This document shows, in pieces, positions 49,500-56,646 of a stretch of 56,646 nucleotides of DNA. The notes below the pieces were generated by a model, which saw only the letters and a program-made list of their open reading frames with translations, did not search any database and was not told where the DNA came from. How positions within the stretch are numbered: position 1 is the stretch's first letter; each line of letters starts with the position of its first letter. Location of the stretch: NCBI GenBank assembly GCA_963652365.1, contig CAVJTH010000015.1, positions 1 to 56,646 of the forward strand, read 5' to 3'. Source of the stretch: Hallerella sp963652365. Lineage in GTDB: Bacteria; Fibrobacterota; Fibrobacteria; Fibrobacterales; Fibrobacteraceae. The translations under genes and the position numbers were made by a program.

Positions 49500-51065
49500 C
49501 TAGTTGATCTTTCCGATCAGATTTCCGTTGAATTCGAAATCGCGGGACGTGCCGTAGCTGTGGGCACCGAACGAAAGCGTGAAACGCTTGGAGAGAGGCT
49601 TCTCGATGTAGAAGGCGGCGAGGACGTCCTTGATGTGCTTCTTGTCCTTGTCCGCGTATTCCGTCTCATACCGGTCATGGATGTATTCCGCTTCGAGGAT
49701 GATGCGATAGTCGCGCGGCGTAAAGAGAAGACCGCCGGTAATCGGAGCGACCATGTCGATCGAACGGTTGTGCTTCTTGCCGTTCGCGTCGCGATAGGTT
49801 TCTTCGGCGTCGATTCCCATGAGGGCGCCTTCGAGGAAGAAGTAGGCGAGACCGTTGACAATCGGCGTCTTGCCCTGGAGAGCGATCGTATGGCGAACGT
49901 CCGTGTCGTCGTCGTGAATCAGGTCGAATACGTTCGTGCGGTATCCGAGGTCGAGATTCAGGAATTCGATGCCGGAAAGGTCGTGGAAGCGGAACATCAG
50001 GCGGAGGTCGCCCGTGTTGAGGTTCGGCGTCGTGCTGACGAAGGCGATGTCCATCGTCATGGTTTCGGTCGGCGTGAGCGTGAACTGCAGAGCGTTTTCG
50101 CTGTTTGTGCCGGACTTGAATCCGTTGTAGTAGCCATCGACGTAGTTTCCGAAATAGTCGCCGTTCTTCTGGGTGAATTCCCAGCGACCGAGCTTGAACG
50201 CCAGGTATTTCGTGTGTTGTTCCGCCCAGGCTTCGTGAATTTCGAAGAGGTCCCTGTATTCATAGGAGTCCTGCGTATTCCCGTTGGCCGTGTGGCGCGC
50301 ATGGTACTGGTTGTCCATCAGGTCGCCCGGATACATCCAGACGAGGATGCGACCGTTGAAGTCGTTCGAATGGGTTTCAAGACCGAGGTTCGCGCGTCCC
50401 CACCATTCTTCGAAGTTGTCGCTGTTCTTGTCGTCTTCGCTGGTCCACAGGACCTTGCCCGCCTGGATTTCGAAGCTCGCGTTGATATCGAAGACGAATT
50501 CGCCGGCCTTGAAGAGCGGTTCCTTTTTCACCTTCTTCTTTTCTTCGGTGCCGGCTGCCGCCATGGAGTAGTCTTCTGCGGGGGCTTTCGGGGCGACGTT
50601 CTTTTCTTCTTTTACGTCTTTTCCTGCCGTGTCGGCCGTGGCGACCTTCGCCGTGTCGGCTGCTTCTGCCTTGATCGAATCCGCGGCCTGTGCGGTTGCC
50701 GCTGCGGCTTCCGTGCTAGCGGTGTCTGCGACCGGGGCCTTTTCTTCTGCGGCCACGACGCTTGCCGTATCCGTGGATGCCTTTGCCGTGTCGGCCGTGG
50801 CGACTTTTGCCGAATCGTTCGCGACGTCCGTTTCGGCGACCGGTTCGGCCTTTGCCGTGTCGGCAGCGACCGGTTTCGTTTCGTTCTGCGCGGAGGGCGT
50901 CGCCGCGGAGTCCGCTGTAGAAGCCTTGGTGGCGGAATCGGCGACCGCCGGAGCGGACGAAGTCTTTACGTTTGCCGTGTCGGCTGCTGCGGTTGTCGGA
51001 TTCGGGGCGGCCTGCGCAAAGAGCGCCGTCGCCATTGCAAGGGATGCAAATAGAACTTTGTTCAT
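49500..51065 (-). CDS. Outer membrane beta-barrel with long Ala/Asp/Thr-rich linker
   Basis: 521 aa from ATG 51065 (AGGAGA upstream). Signal peptide (NKVLFASLAMATALFAQA), then about 150 residues of low complexity built from units like ADTAKVATADTAK, then a barrel domain (about 180-521) with FDINASFEIQAGKVLWTSED, WWGRANLGLETHSNDFNGRI and a C-terminal strand FEFNGNLIGKIN. The linker could span periplasm or peptidoglycan. Porin-like or adhesion role unknown. Ends in a strong terminator. Confidence 0.7.
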   Translation of the reverse strand: MNKVLFASLAMATALFAQAAPNPTTAAADTANVKTSSAPAVADSATKASTADSAATPSAQNETKPVAADTAKAEPVAETDVANDSAKVATADTAKASTDTASVVAAEEKAPVADTASTEAAAATAQAADSIKAEAADTAKVATADTAGKDVKEEKNVAPKAPAEDYSMAAAGTEEKKKVKKEPLFKAGEFVFDINASFEIQAGKVLWTSEDDKNSDNFEEWWGRANLGLETHSNDFNGRILVWMYPGDLMDNQYHARHTANGNTQDSYEYRDLFEIHEAWAEQHTKYLAFKLGRWEFTQKNGDYFGNYVDGYYNGFKSGTNSENALQFTLTPTETMTMDIAFVSTTPNLNTGDLRLMFRFHDLSGIEFLNLDLGYRTNVFDLIHDDDTDVRHTIALQGKTPIVNGLAYFFLEGALMGIDAEETYRDANGKKHNRSIDMVAPITGGLLFTPRDYRIILEAEYIHDRYETEYADKDKKHIKDVLAAFYIEKPLSKRFTLSFGAHSYGTSRDFEFNGNLIGKIN

Positions 51066-51139
51066 CTGGTTCTCCTTATCGAGGAATATCTTCACTTATA
51101 ATAATAACAAAAAAGGAATCGCTTTGTTAAATTTTATTT

Positions 51140-51574
51140 ATGAACCGTGTCGAAAATTCCCGAATCCTCTTTTTGGACGAAAAACCTATCCGCCGCCTGC
51201 TGGAGTTCCGCTCGGAATTCTATCCGGTCATGCTCCGGGTCCTCGATATTGTCTATGCGCGCGGAATCCAGATGGTCGCGTCCCCGATCACCCTCGCGAA
51301 CGTTTCTCGCCGGGCCTACGAAAAGGGCGCAGCGGTTCTCGCCCGCGAATACAGGGAGTTCTTTACGAAGAGCTCGCAGTTCATGCTCCGCGACGTGGAT
51401 GCGGACATCGCGATGGTTTCGGCGAACTTCCGGGCGGAAAGGCGTCTGAACCTGGAAGATTCCCTGCAGATGGCGACAGCCTACGTCTGCGGCGCGGATC
51501 TCGTCCTTTCGGAAAACGCTTCGCTCAAGGATCTTGGCGACATGAACGTCGTCCTGCTTTCGGAGCTCGCCTGA
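51140..51574 (+). CDS. PIN-domain-like protein
   Basis: 144 aa. ILFLDEKPIRRLLEF at the N-terminus and LEDSLQMATAYVCGADLVLS then EN near residues 110-131 match the first and last acidic motifs of PIN RNases (D...; ED..h.AtA...gad.hls.n). The central VASPITLANVSRRAYEKG fits as well. First-motif acid is D-E rather than the usual D-T/S, so activity is uncertain. No antitoxin gene is adjacent; it stands alone between a barrel gene and gatB. Confidence 0.6.
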   Translation: MNRVENSRILFLDEKPIRRLLEFRSEFYPVMLRVLDIVYARGIQMVASPITLANVSRRAYEKGAAVLAREYREFFTKSSQFMLRDVDADIAMVSANFRAERRLNLEDSLQMATAYVCGADLVLSENASLKDLGDMNVVLLSELA

Positions 51575-51617
51575 ATATTTTCTAGATTTTTCGCGTAACA
51601 AGTTCTGGAGTTTTGCC

Positions 51618-53072
51618 ATGTCCAAGTATTATCCTGTAATAGGCCTCGAAATCCATTGCCAGCTCGCGACAAGGACGAAGATGTTCTGCGGCTGCGAAGT
51701 CGAGGTGAACACGAGCCCGAACAAGCACGTGTGCCCGGTGTGCCTGGGATTTCCCGGGGCGATGCCCGTGCCGAACAAGAAGGCCGTGGAGTATGCGATT
51801 CGTCTTGGACTCGCGCTGCACTGCGAAATCGACCTGAACGCGATGTGGACCCGCAAGAACTATTTCTACCCCGACCTTCCGAAAGGCTACCAGATTACGC
51901 AGACGGGAGGCCTCCCGATCTACGACCATCCGATCTGCAAGAACGGCTGGCTCGAAATCACGCGCTCCGATGGCACGGTCCGTCGGATAGGCATCACGCG
52001 CATCCACATGGAAGAGGACGCGGGCAAGCTCGTGCACGACATGAGTCCGACCGGCAGCCATTTCGACGCGAACCGCTGCGGAACGCCGCTTTGCGAAATC
52101 GTGACCGAACCGGATATCCGCAGCCCGGAAGAAGCCGTTCTCACGTTCAAGAAGATCAAGCAGATTCTGGAATACACGGGAGTTTCCCATGCGAACATGG
52201 AAAACGGAAACATCCGCTGCGACGGCAACATCTCGATTCGCCCGAGCGAGGACGCTCCGTTCGGAACGCGCGCCGAAATCAAGAACCTGAACAGCTTCAC
52301 GAACCTCGAAAAGGCGCTGACCGCGGAAATGCTTCTCCAGACCGTGACTCTCGATGCGGGCAAGGAAGTCTTGCAGTGCACCAAGCGCTACGACCCGAAT
52401 GCGGACAAGACGACCGTCATCCGTTCGAAGGAAGACGCTCCCGACTACAAGTATTTCCCGGAACCCGACATGGTGCGCCTGGTGACCGACCCGGCCTTTG
52501 TCGAGGAAATTCGCCGCACGCTGCCGGAACTTCCGGACGCCCGCTTTGTGCGCTTCGTTCGGGATTACAGGCTCACGGAATACGACGCGCAGGTCCTGAC
52601 GGATGAAATCCGGGTGAGCGATTGGTTCGACACCGCCGCGAAGACATGCAAGAATCCGAAGATTCTCGCGAACTGGGTCATTACGGAACTTCTCCGCGAA
52701 GTCAAGGAGCTCGAAGGCGGTTTCGACGCGATCAAGGTCAAGCCCGAGCATCTTTCCCGGCTGGTGAATCTCATCGAGGATGCCACCATCAACGGAAAGA
52801 TCGCGAAGCAGGTCTTTGCGGACATGTTCAAGACGGGCGAGGATCCGGATACGATTGTCAAGGAAAAGGGGCTTGTCCAGATTACGGACACGGGCGCGAT
52901 CGAAAAGGTCGTGCGCGACGTCATCGCGAAGAACGCGCCGCAGTTCGCCGAGTTCAAGGGCGGAAAGGTCGCTCTCAAGGGATTCTTTGTCGGGCAGGTG
53001 ATGAAGGGTTCCGGCGGCAAGGCGAACCCGAAAATCGTGAACCAGCTTCTGGACCAGATTGCGAAGGAATAG
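51618..53072 (+). CDS. gatB: Asp/Glu-tRNA amidotransferase subunit B
   Basis: 484 aa. GatB signature VIGLEIHCQLATRTKMFCGC near the start, zinc-site-like CPVCLGFPGAMPVPNKKAVE, and RIHMEEDAGKLVHD, NRCGTPLCEIVTEPDIRSPE, CDGNISIRPS, EIKNLNSFTNLEKAL. C-terminal YqeY-like tRNA-binding tail ends FVGQVMKGSGGKANPKIVNQ. Works with GatA and GatC (not in this window) to turn misacylated Asp/Glu-tRNA into Asn/Gln-tRNA. ATG 51618 is supported by GGAG upstream. Confidence 0.97.
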   Translation: MSKYYPVIGLEIHCQLATRTKMFCGCEVEVNTSPNKHVCPVCLGFPGAMPVPNKKAVEYAIRLGLALHCEIDLNAMWTRKNYFYPDLPKGYQITQTGGLPIYDHPICKNGWLEITRSDGTVRRIGITRIHMEEDAGKLVHDMSPTGSHFDANRCGTPLCEIVTEPDIRSPEEAVLTFKKIKQILEYTGVSHANMENGNIRCDGNISIRPSEDAPFGTRAEIKNLNSFTNLEKALTAEMLLQTVTLDAGKEVLQCTKRYDPNADKTTVIRSKEDAPDYKYFPEPDMVRLVTDPAFVEEIRRTLPELPDARFVRFVRDYRLTEYDAQVLTDEIRVSDWFDTAAKTCKNPKILANWVITELLREVKELEGGFDAIKVKPEHLSRLVNLIEDATINGKIAKQVFADMFKTGEDPDTIVKEKGLVQITDTGAIEKVVRDVIAKNAPQFAEFKGGKVALKGFFVGQVMKGSGGKANPKIVNQLLDQIAKE

Positions 53073-53079
53073 GTCTCGC

Positions 53080-53424
53080 TTGGCGTTTCTGGAAAAGTAC
53101 TTCTTTCGGGGAGTTTCCCTGGGAAGCGCGCTTGTCGTGTTCTTTCTGCTTTTCGGAAACGTTTCCGCCTTTGCGGCGGACGCCTTCGATTCGATGTATG
53201 TCAATACGCTGAACATGTCGGACGCGGAGGCGGCGGCCGTCTATGGCGCCGATTCGCTGCAGGTCGATGTGAAGCCCACCCGGGAGCAGCTTCACGAAGA
53301 AATGGAACCGGCATACGTGATGCGTGAATACGATCACCGGCAGCAGCTGGTTGTCGGCTCGGTCGTGATGCTCTGCATCGCGCTTGCGATGGTGATGATG
53401 AACAACTACAATCCGATGCGCTAG
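53080..53424 (+). CDS. Small two-helix envelope protein
   Basis: About 114 aa from TTG 53080 (AAGGA upstream, inside the end of gatB region). An N-terminal hydrophobic segment (SLGSALVVFFLLFGNVSAFA, possible signal peptide), an acidic middle (MSDAEAAAVYGADSLQVDVK) and a C-terminal membrane helix (LVVGSVVMLCIALAMVMM). Not recognised. It follows gatB by 7 nt and its TAG shares CTAG with the stop of convergent hflX. Confidence 0.5.
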   Translation: MAFLEKYFFRGVSLGSALVVFFLLFGNVSAFAADAFDSMYVNTLNMSDAEAAAVYGADSLQVDVKPTREQLHEEMEPAYVMREYDHRQQLVVGSVVMLCIALAMVMMNNYNPMR

Positions 53425-54551
53425 CCAGGATGTGTCTTGCGGGAGTCTTCCCAGGCTCGCATCTTCTGGATTATCGCCTGTCGGAGGGATTCCATTCCGA
53501 TGTTTTCCCGGGCGCTGACCTGGAGCGCTTCCGGAAAATGGGCGCGAAGTTCTGCGCGACGTTCGGGCGTTGCCGCTTCCGCCTTGTTGAATACGAGGAT
53601 CCGGGGAATTTCCGGGAGAATCAGTTCTTCGAGGATCCTGTGCGTAATTTCCAGATGTTCCCTGTAGTCGCTTGCCGTCGCATCGACAACGTCCAGGATG
53701 AGGTTGGCGTTGCTCGCCGCGCCGAGCGTGCTCTTGAACGTGGCGAGCAGGTGCGGAGGCAGCTTGCGGATAAACCCTACCGTGTCCGAGAGCAGGAGAA
53801 ACCTGCCGTCTCCGACATAGAGCTTTCGCATGGTGCTGTCGAGCGTGGCGAATAGCTGGTCCTTGACATAGACGTGGCTCTTTGCGAGACGGTTCGTGAG
53901 CGTGCTCTTTCCCGCGTTCGTGTAGCCGACGATGCCGACCTGGAAGATTTCCGAACGGCGCATCGCCTGGCGTTCGCGCGCCCCTTCGATCTTTTCGAGC
54001 TTCTTTTTCAGGTCCTGGATTTTCCTGTGGATGATTCGGCGGTCCGTTTCGAGCTGGGTTTCGCCGGGACCGTTCATGCCGATGCCGCGTCCGCCGGCTT
54101 GCCTCGAAAGGTGCGTCCAGGCGTGGGTGAGCCGCGGAACGAGATATTCGAGCTGGGCGACTTCGACCATCAGGCGGCTTTCCGCCGTGATCGCGTGCTT
54201 CGCGAAAATGTCGAGGATGATGCCCGTCCGGTCGAGAACCTTGATCCCCGGGAGGCGCTTTTCCAGGTTGCGGACCTGCGAACCGGAAAGATCCTCGTCG
54301 AAGATGACGAGACCCGCGGAATCCTCTTCCAGGGCGATCTTTATTTCGGACACCTTTCCTTCGCCGATGAGCGTCGCCGGATTGAACGCCTGGACGCGCT
54401 GCAGGAACTTTCGCGTGACAAGCGCTCCCGCGGTTTCCGCGAGACGGCCCAGTTCTTCGAGATGTTCCTCTGCCGATGCCCTTCGCTCTTTCGGGGTGAC
54501 GATGCCGACGAGAATTGCTTTTTCCTTGGAGCTCTGCTGTTGCATGGCCAT
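53421..54551 (-). CDS. hflX: GTPase HflX
   Basis: 376 aa from ATG 54551. Ribosome-splitting GTPase. N-terminal HflX domain (GALVTRKFLQRVQAFNPATL; AGLVIFDEDLSGSQVRNLEK; RTGIILDIFAKHA), linker SRQAGGRGIGMNGPGETQLE, and G domain: GYTNAGKSTLTNRL (G1), SDTVGFIRKLPPHLL (G3), FNKAE (G4, with Glu where Asp is usual) and SAREN (G5). A TAATATATATATTA palindrome directly precedes the start. Confidence 0.94.
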   Translation of the reverse strand: MAMQQQSSKEKAILVGIVTPKERRASAEEHLEELGRLAETAGALVTRKFLQRVQAFNPATLIGEGKVSEIKIALEEDSAGLVIFDEDLSGSQVRNLEKRLPGIKVLDRTGIILDIFAKHAITAESRLMVEVAQLEYLVPRLTHAWTHLSRQAGGRGIGMNGPGETQLETDRRIIHRKIQDLKKKLEKIEGARERQAMRRSEIFQVGIVGYTNAGKSTLTNRLAKSHVYVKDQLFATLDSTMRKLYVGDGRFLLLSDTVGFIRKLPPHLLATFKSTLGAASNANLILDVVDATASDYREHLEITHRILEELILPEIPRILVFNKAEAATPERRAELRAHFPEALQVSARENIGMESLRQAIIQKMRAWEDSRKTHPG

Positions 54552-54600
54552 AATATATATATTAGGCTCTACGGCGGATTTTTGCCCGGAGAGTTTCTTC

Positions 54601-56511
54601 ATGCGCTTCTTGTCCACGGATCTTTGCTTTTTTATCTGCTCGGCGGTTGTCGTTCTTTGCAGCCTGATCTTTTACTATACGCACCGGAAGCCGAAAAAGG
54701 AAAGCGGAAAGGTCTTTGAACTGCTCCTTTTCGATCTGTTCCTGTCTTGCGTCGCCTCGATTCTCGCGACGGGGATGAACCCTCTCGTCTCGGTCGAGGG
54801 AAACGCGTTCAACGTCGTCCAGAACTTTTCCCAGACCGTCTATTTTGCGCTGCACACGCTGCTTGCGCCTCTCTTCGCGCTCTATGTCGTCACCGTGAAC
54901 AATTGGGGCGAAAGCCGTTCGATGCGCGACGCCTTCTGGTTTCTGTCGCCGGCGTTTCTCCTGGAACTGCTGGTCTTGACGAATCCGCTGACCCATCTGA
55001 TCTTTTACTACCAGGACAACGTCCTGTTTACGCGGGGACCGCTCGAACTTTTCATTTACGTGGAAGCCGTGGGCTACATCGCGTTTGCCGTCGGACAGCT
55101 CTTTACCTATCGGCGGGTACTCGTCAAATCGACCTCGTTTGCGCTGTGGTTCTTTATCGGCGCGAGCGTTGTCGGCGTCCTTGTACAGTTTGTCTTGCCG
55201 TGGCTAAAGCTCGAACTCTTTTTCGAATCGGTTTCGCTCCTGGGCGTGATGCTTCTAATCGAAATGGAGAATCTCCATGCCGACGCGATTTCGTGCGTTT
55301 ACGATCGGCGGGCCTTTGTGGCCGACAATGACCGGTTTATCCGTTCGAAACGGAAATATTCCGTAATCGTCATCTTCCTTTCGAATTTCAGGCCGCTGCT
55401 TTCGATGTTCAAGGTCGAGGACCTGGAAAGGATTGCGCGAAACCTCCTTTTCTGGATTCTGAAAAATTCGACGGGAACGGTCTATCGTCTCGCGCAGGAC
55501 AAGATTGCGGTTGTCTCTTCGCAGAGTCGTGTTCCCTGCGAAAACTTTTCGGAGCGATTTCTCTCGATGCTTTCCCGTGGAAAATATCGCGTTGGCGGAA
55601 TTTCCGTTTCGGTCGAGGCGAAATGCACGGTTGTCTCGGTTCCCGACGAAATCGACAAGGCGGAATGGCTGGCGGAACTGGGGGAGCGTCCCGACATCAA
55701 GTCGAGCGTGGAACGCCTGGAGCTCGAAAGCGCCCTGGAGCGCGCGGTTCGGGAACGCAACTTCAAGATTCTCTACCAGCCTGTCTGGAATTCGGAAACG
55801 TCGTATTTCGATTCGGCGGAAGCGCTTGTGCGCCTGAACGATCCGGAATACGCGAACATTTCCCCGGCAGAGTTTATCCCGATTGCCGAACGGAGAGGCT
55901 TTGCGGACGATATCGGGCGGGTGGTCCTTGAAAGCGTGTGTCGGTTTGTCGGCGAACGGAAATCGCTTCTTTGCGGACTTCGGGGAATCGACGTGAACGT
56001 GAGCGTCTCCCAGCTTTTTTCCGAAGACTGCGAAGAGTTCTTTAGGGAAACGGCGAAAAGGTTCGGAGTCGATGCGGAATTTATTGGACTGGAAATTTCC
56101 CGCGCGGACGTATTGGACGAAAACGAAATGGCGAAGAAGAACTTCCAGAAGCTCCGCGATCTGGGATTCCGGTTTTCTCTCGATGATTTTGGCGATGGCT
56201 ACACGAACTGGAACCGAGTGCTCTCCGGCGATTTTCGGAGCGTTAAGATCGGACGGCAACGCGTACAAGGAACGGACGAAAGCGCTTTCGGGGAGGCTCT
56301 GATCTCGATGCGCAAGATCTTTCGGAAAATCCACGTGAGCGTCGTGCAAAAGGGAATCGAAACGCGGGAACAGCTGCTCGAAGGCGAAAAGGCTGGAGCG
56401 ACCCGTTTCCAGGGGCTGTGTCTCTCGAGGCCGCTTTCGGAAGACGCCCTGGTCGAATTTCTGAAGAACCGGAACGAGGCGGATGTTCGGAGCTTGGTGG
56501 GGAGAGCTTAG
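54601..56511 (+). CDS. 7TM sensor with degenerate GGDEF and EAL domains
   Basis: 636 aa. Seven hydrophobic segments in residues 1-230 (LCFFICSAVVVLCSLIFYYT to LFFESVSLLGVMLLIEME), then a remnant GGDEF region without a GGDEF motif (about 235-360) and an EAL domain (about 380-630). EAL motif (AEALVRL) and DDFG (SLDDFGDGYTN) remain, but the catalytic-base Glu of the EGVE motif is Lys584 (QKGIETREQ), K-I-D is K-I-G (Gly551) and E-x-T-E is E498-I-S-R501. It probably senses or binds c-di-GMP rather than degrading it. Stop codon lies in repeat copy D. Confidence 0.85.
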   Translation: MRFLSTDLCFFICSAVVVLCSLIFYYTHRKPKKESGKVFELLLFDLFLSCVASILATGMNPLVSVEGNAFNVVQNFSQTVYFALHTLLAPLFALYVVTVNNWGESRSMRDAFWFLSPAFLLELLVLTNPLTHLIFYYQDNVLFTRGPLELFIYVEAVGYIAFAVGQLFTYRRVLVKSTSFALWFFIGASVVGVLVQFVLPWLKLELFFESVSLLGVMLLIEMENLHADAISCVYDRRAFVADNDRFIRSKRKYSVIVIFLSNFRPLLSMFKVEDLERIARNLLFWILKNSTGTVYRLAQDKIAVVSSQSRVPCENFSERFLSMLSRGKYRVGGISVSVEAKCTVVSVPDEIDKAEWLAELGERPDIKSSVERLELESALERAVRERNFKILYQPVWNSETSYFDSAEALVRLNDPEYANISPAEFIPIAERRGFADDIGRVVLESVCRFVGERKSLLCGLRGIDVNVSVSQLFSEDCEEFFRETAKRFGVDAEFIGLEISRADVLDENEMAKKNFQKLRDLGFRFSLDDFGDGYTNWNRVLSGDFRSVKIGRQRVQGTDESAFGEALISMRKIFRKIHVSVVQKGIETREQLLEGEKAGATRFQGLCLSRPLSEDALVEFLKNRNEADVRSLVGRA

Positions 56512-56646
56512 AGCTTAGCTTTGCGGAGCGATCCGTTACTTTCTGCCGAAAGGCTTTTTCGCGAAGCGACCCGTTTCCGCCTGGCGGCGGTGGGAGGCGC
56601 CTTCCCGGCGAGGGGCTTGTTCAGAGCTTAGTAGAGAGTGCTTAGA
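56486..56646. repeat. Dispersed heptad-rich repeat, copy D (runs off the window)
   Basis: Starts with heptads GAGCTTG, GTGGGGA, GAGCTTA, GAGCTTA, then the same core as copy C (GCGGAGCGATCCGTTACTTT ... CGCCTTCCCGGCGAGGGGCT) and the start of the second heptad run. The first units encode the last residues (SLVGRA) and stop of the preceding gene. Confidence 0.85.

Overview
The window looks like a chromosomal stretch from a Fibrobacter-type (Fibrobacteres/FCB group) Gram-negative anaerobe. The basis is a TIGR02147/DUF4423-family protein (a family I associate with paralogous sets in Fibrobacter), several Ala/Asp/Ser-rich beta-barrel proteins and lipoproteins of the kind seen in that phylum, a Gram-negative envelope (type IV pilus secretin, D15 barrel, TonB-receptor-like protein, lipoboxes) and Gat-type amidotransferase. 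Species cannot be assigned from sequence alone.

Layout. 1-111 is the 3' end of an IS5-like transposase. 112-509 holds a dispersed heptanucleotide-rich repeat and the promoter of a pilM-N-O-P-Q operon (510-6179); its PilP homologue is an unusual AMIN-like/coiled repeat/SH3/PilP fusion. Between perfect 37-bp direct repeats (6250-6286 and 15048-15084) lies an 8.8-kb foreign, GC-rich island inserted at the 3' end of murB. It has three toxin-antitoxin cassettes (two with damaged toxins) separated by a repeated ~35-bp sequence, an XRE regulator, a small membrane protein, small and large terminase, an unidentified 212-aa protein, scaffold, a P22-like coat, a gp4-like tail accessory protein and an M15 peptidase. 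I see no integrase, portal or tail gene. It could be a capsid-forming satellite or a decayed podovirus-like prophage.

15052-25944 is host sequence: murB, a compact CHC2/Toprim primase-like gene, an hsdS remnant, mtgA and purB, then a leftward operon of ACP, a fused ketosynthase/chain-length-factor-like protein, fabG, fabZ, an acyltransferase, a patatin and xerD. The lipid genes resemble a small type II FAS/PKS (aryl-polyene-like) cluster. 26075-28291 holds an outer membrane barrel, tRNA-Lys with a consensus promoter and terminator, and the TIGR02147 gene. From 39068 down to 28340 nearly all genes are leftward and closely packed: a hypothetical, cysE, nth, three lipoproteins, two PEGA proteins, an outer-membrane-type protein with a lysine-rich tail, and a DUF2156/Eis-like fusion.

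39248-56511 contains an omega-amidase-like hydrolase, a TonB-receptor-like protein, a VanX-like dipeptidase, Sua5, a giant DUF349 protein, priA, a barrel with a low-complexity linker, a PIN-like protein, gatB, a small membrane protein, hflX and a 7TM protein with a degenerate EAL domain. Copies of the same heptad repeat family sit at 39117-39256, 49106-49424 and 56486-56646, each at or just beyond the 3' end of a gene.

Genome style: genes are tightly packed, several convergent neighbours share stop-codon bases, and a -10 hexamer often lies only 6-9 nt before the start codon, suggesting frequent leaderless transcripts.
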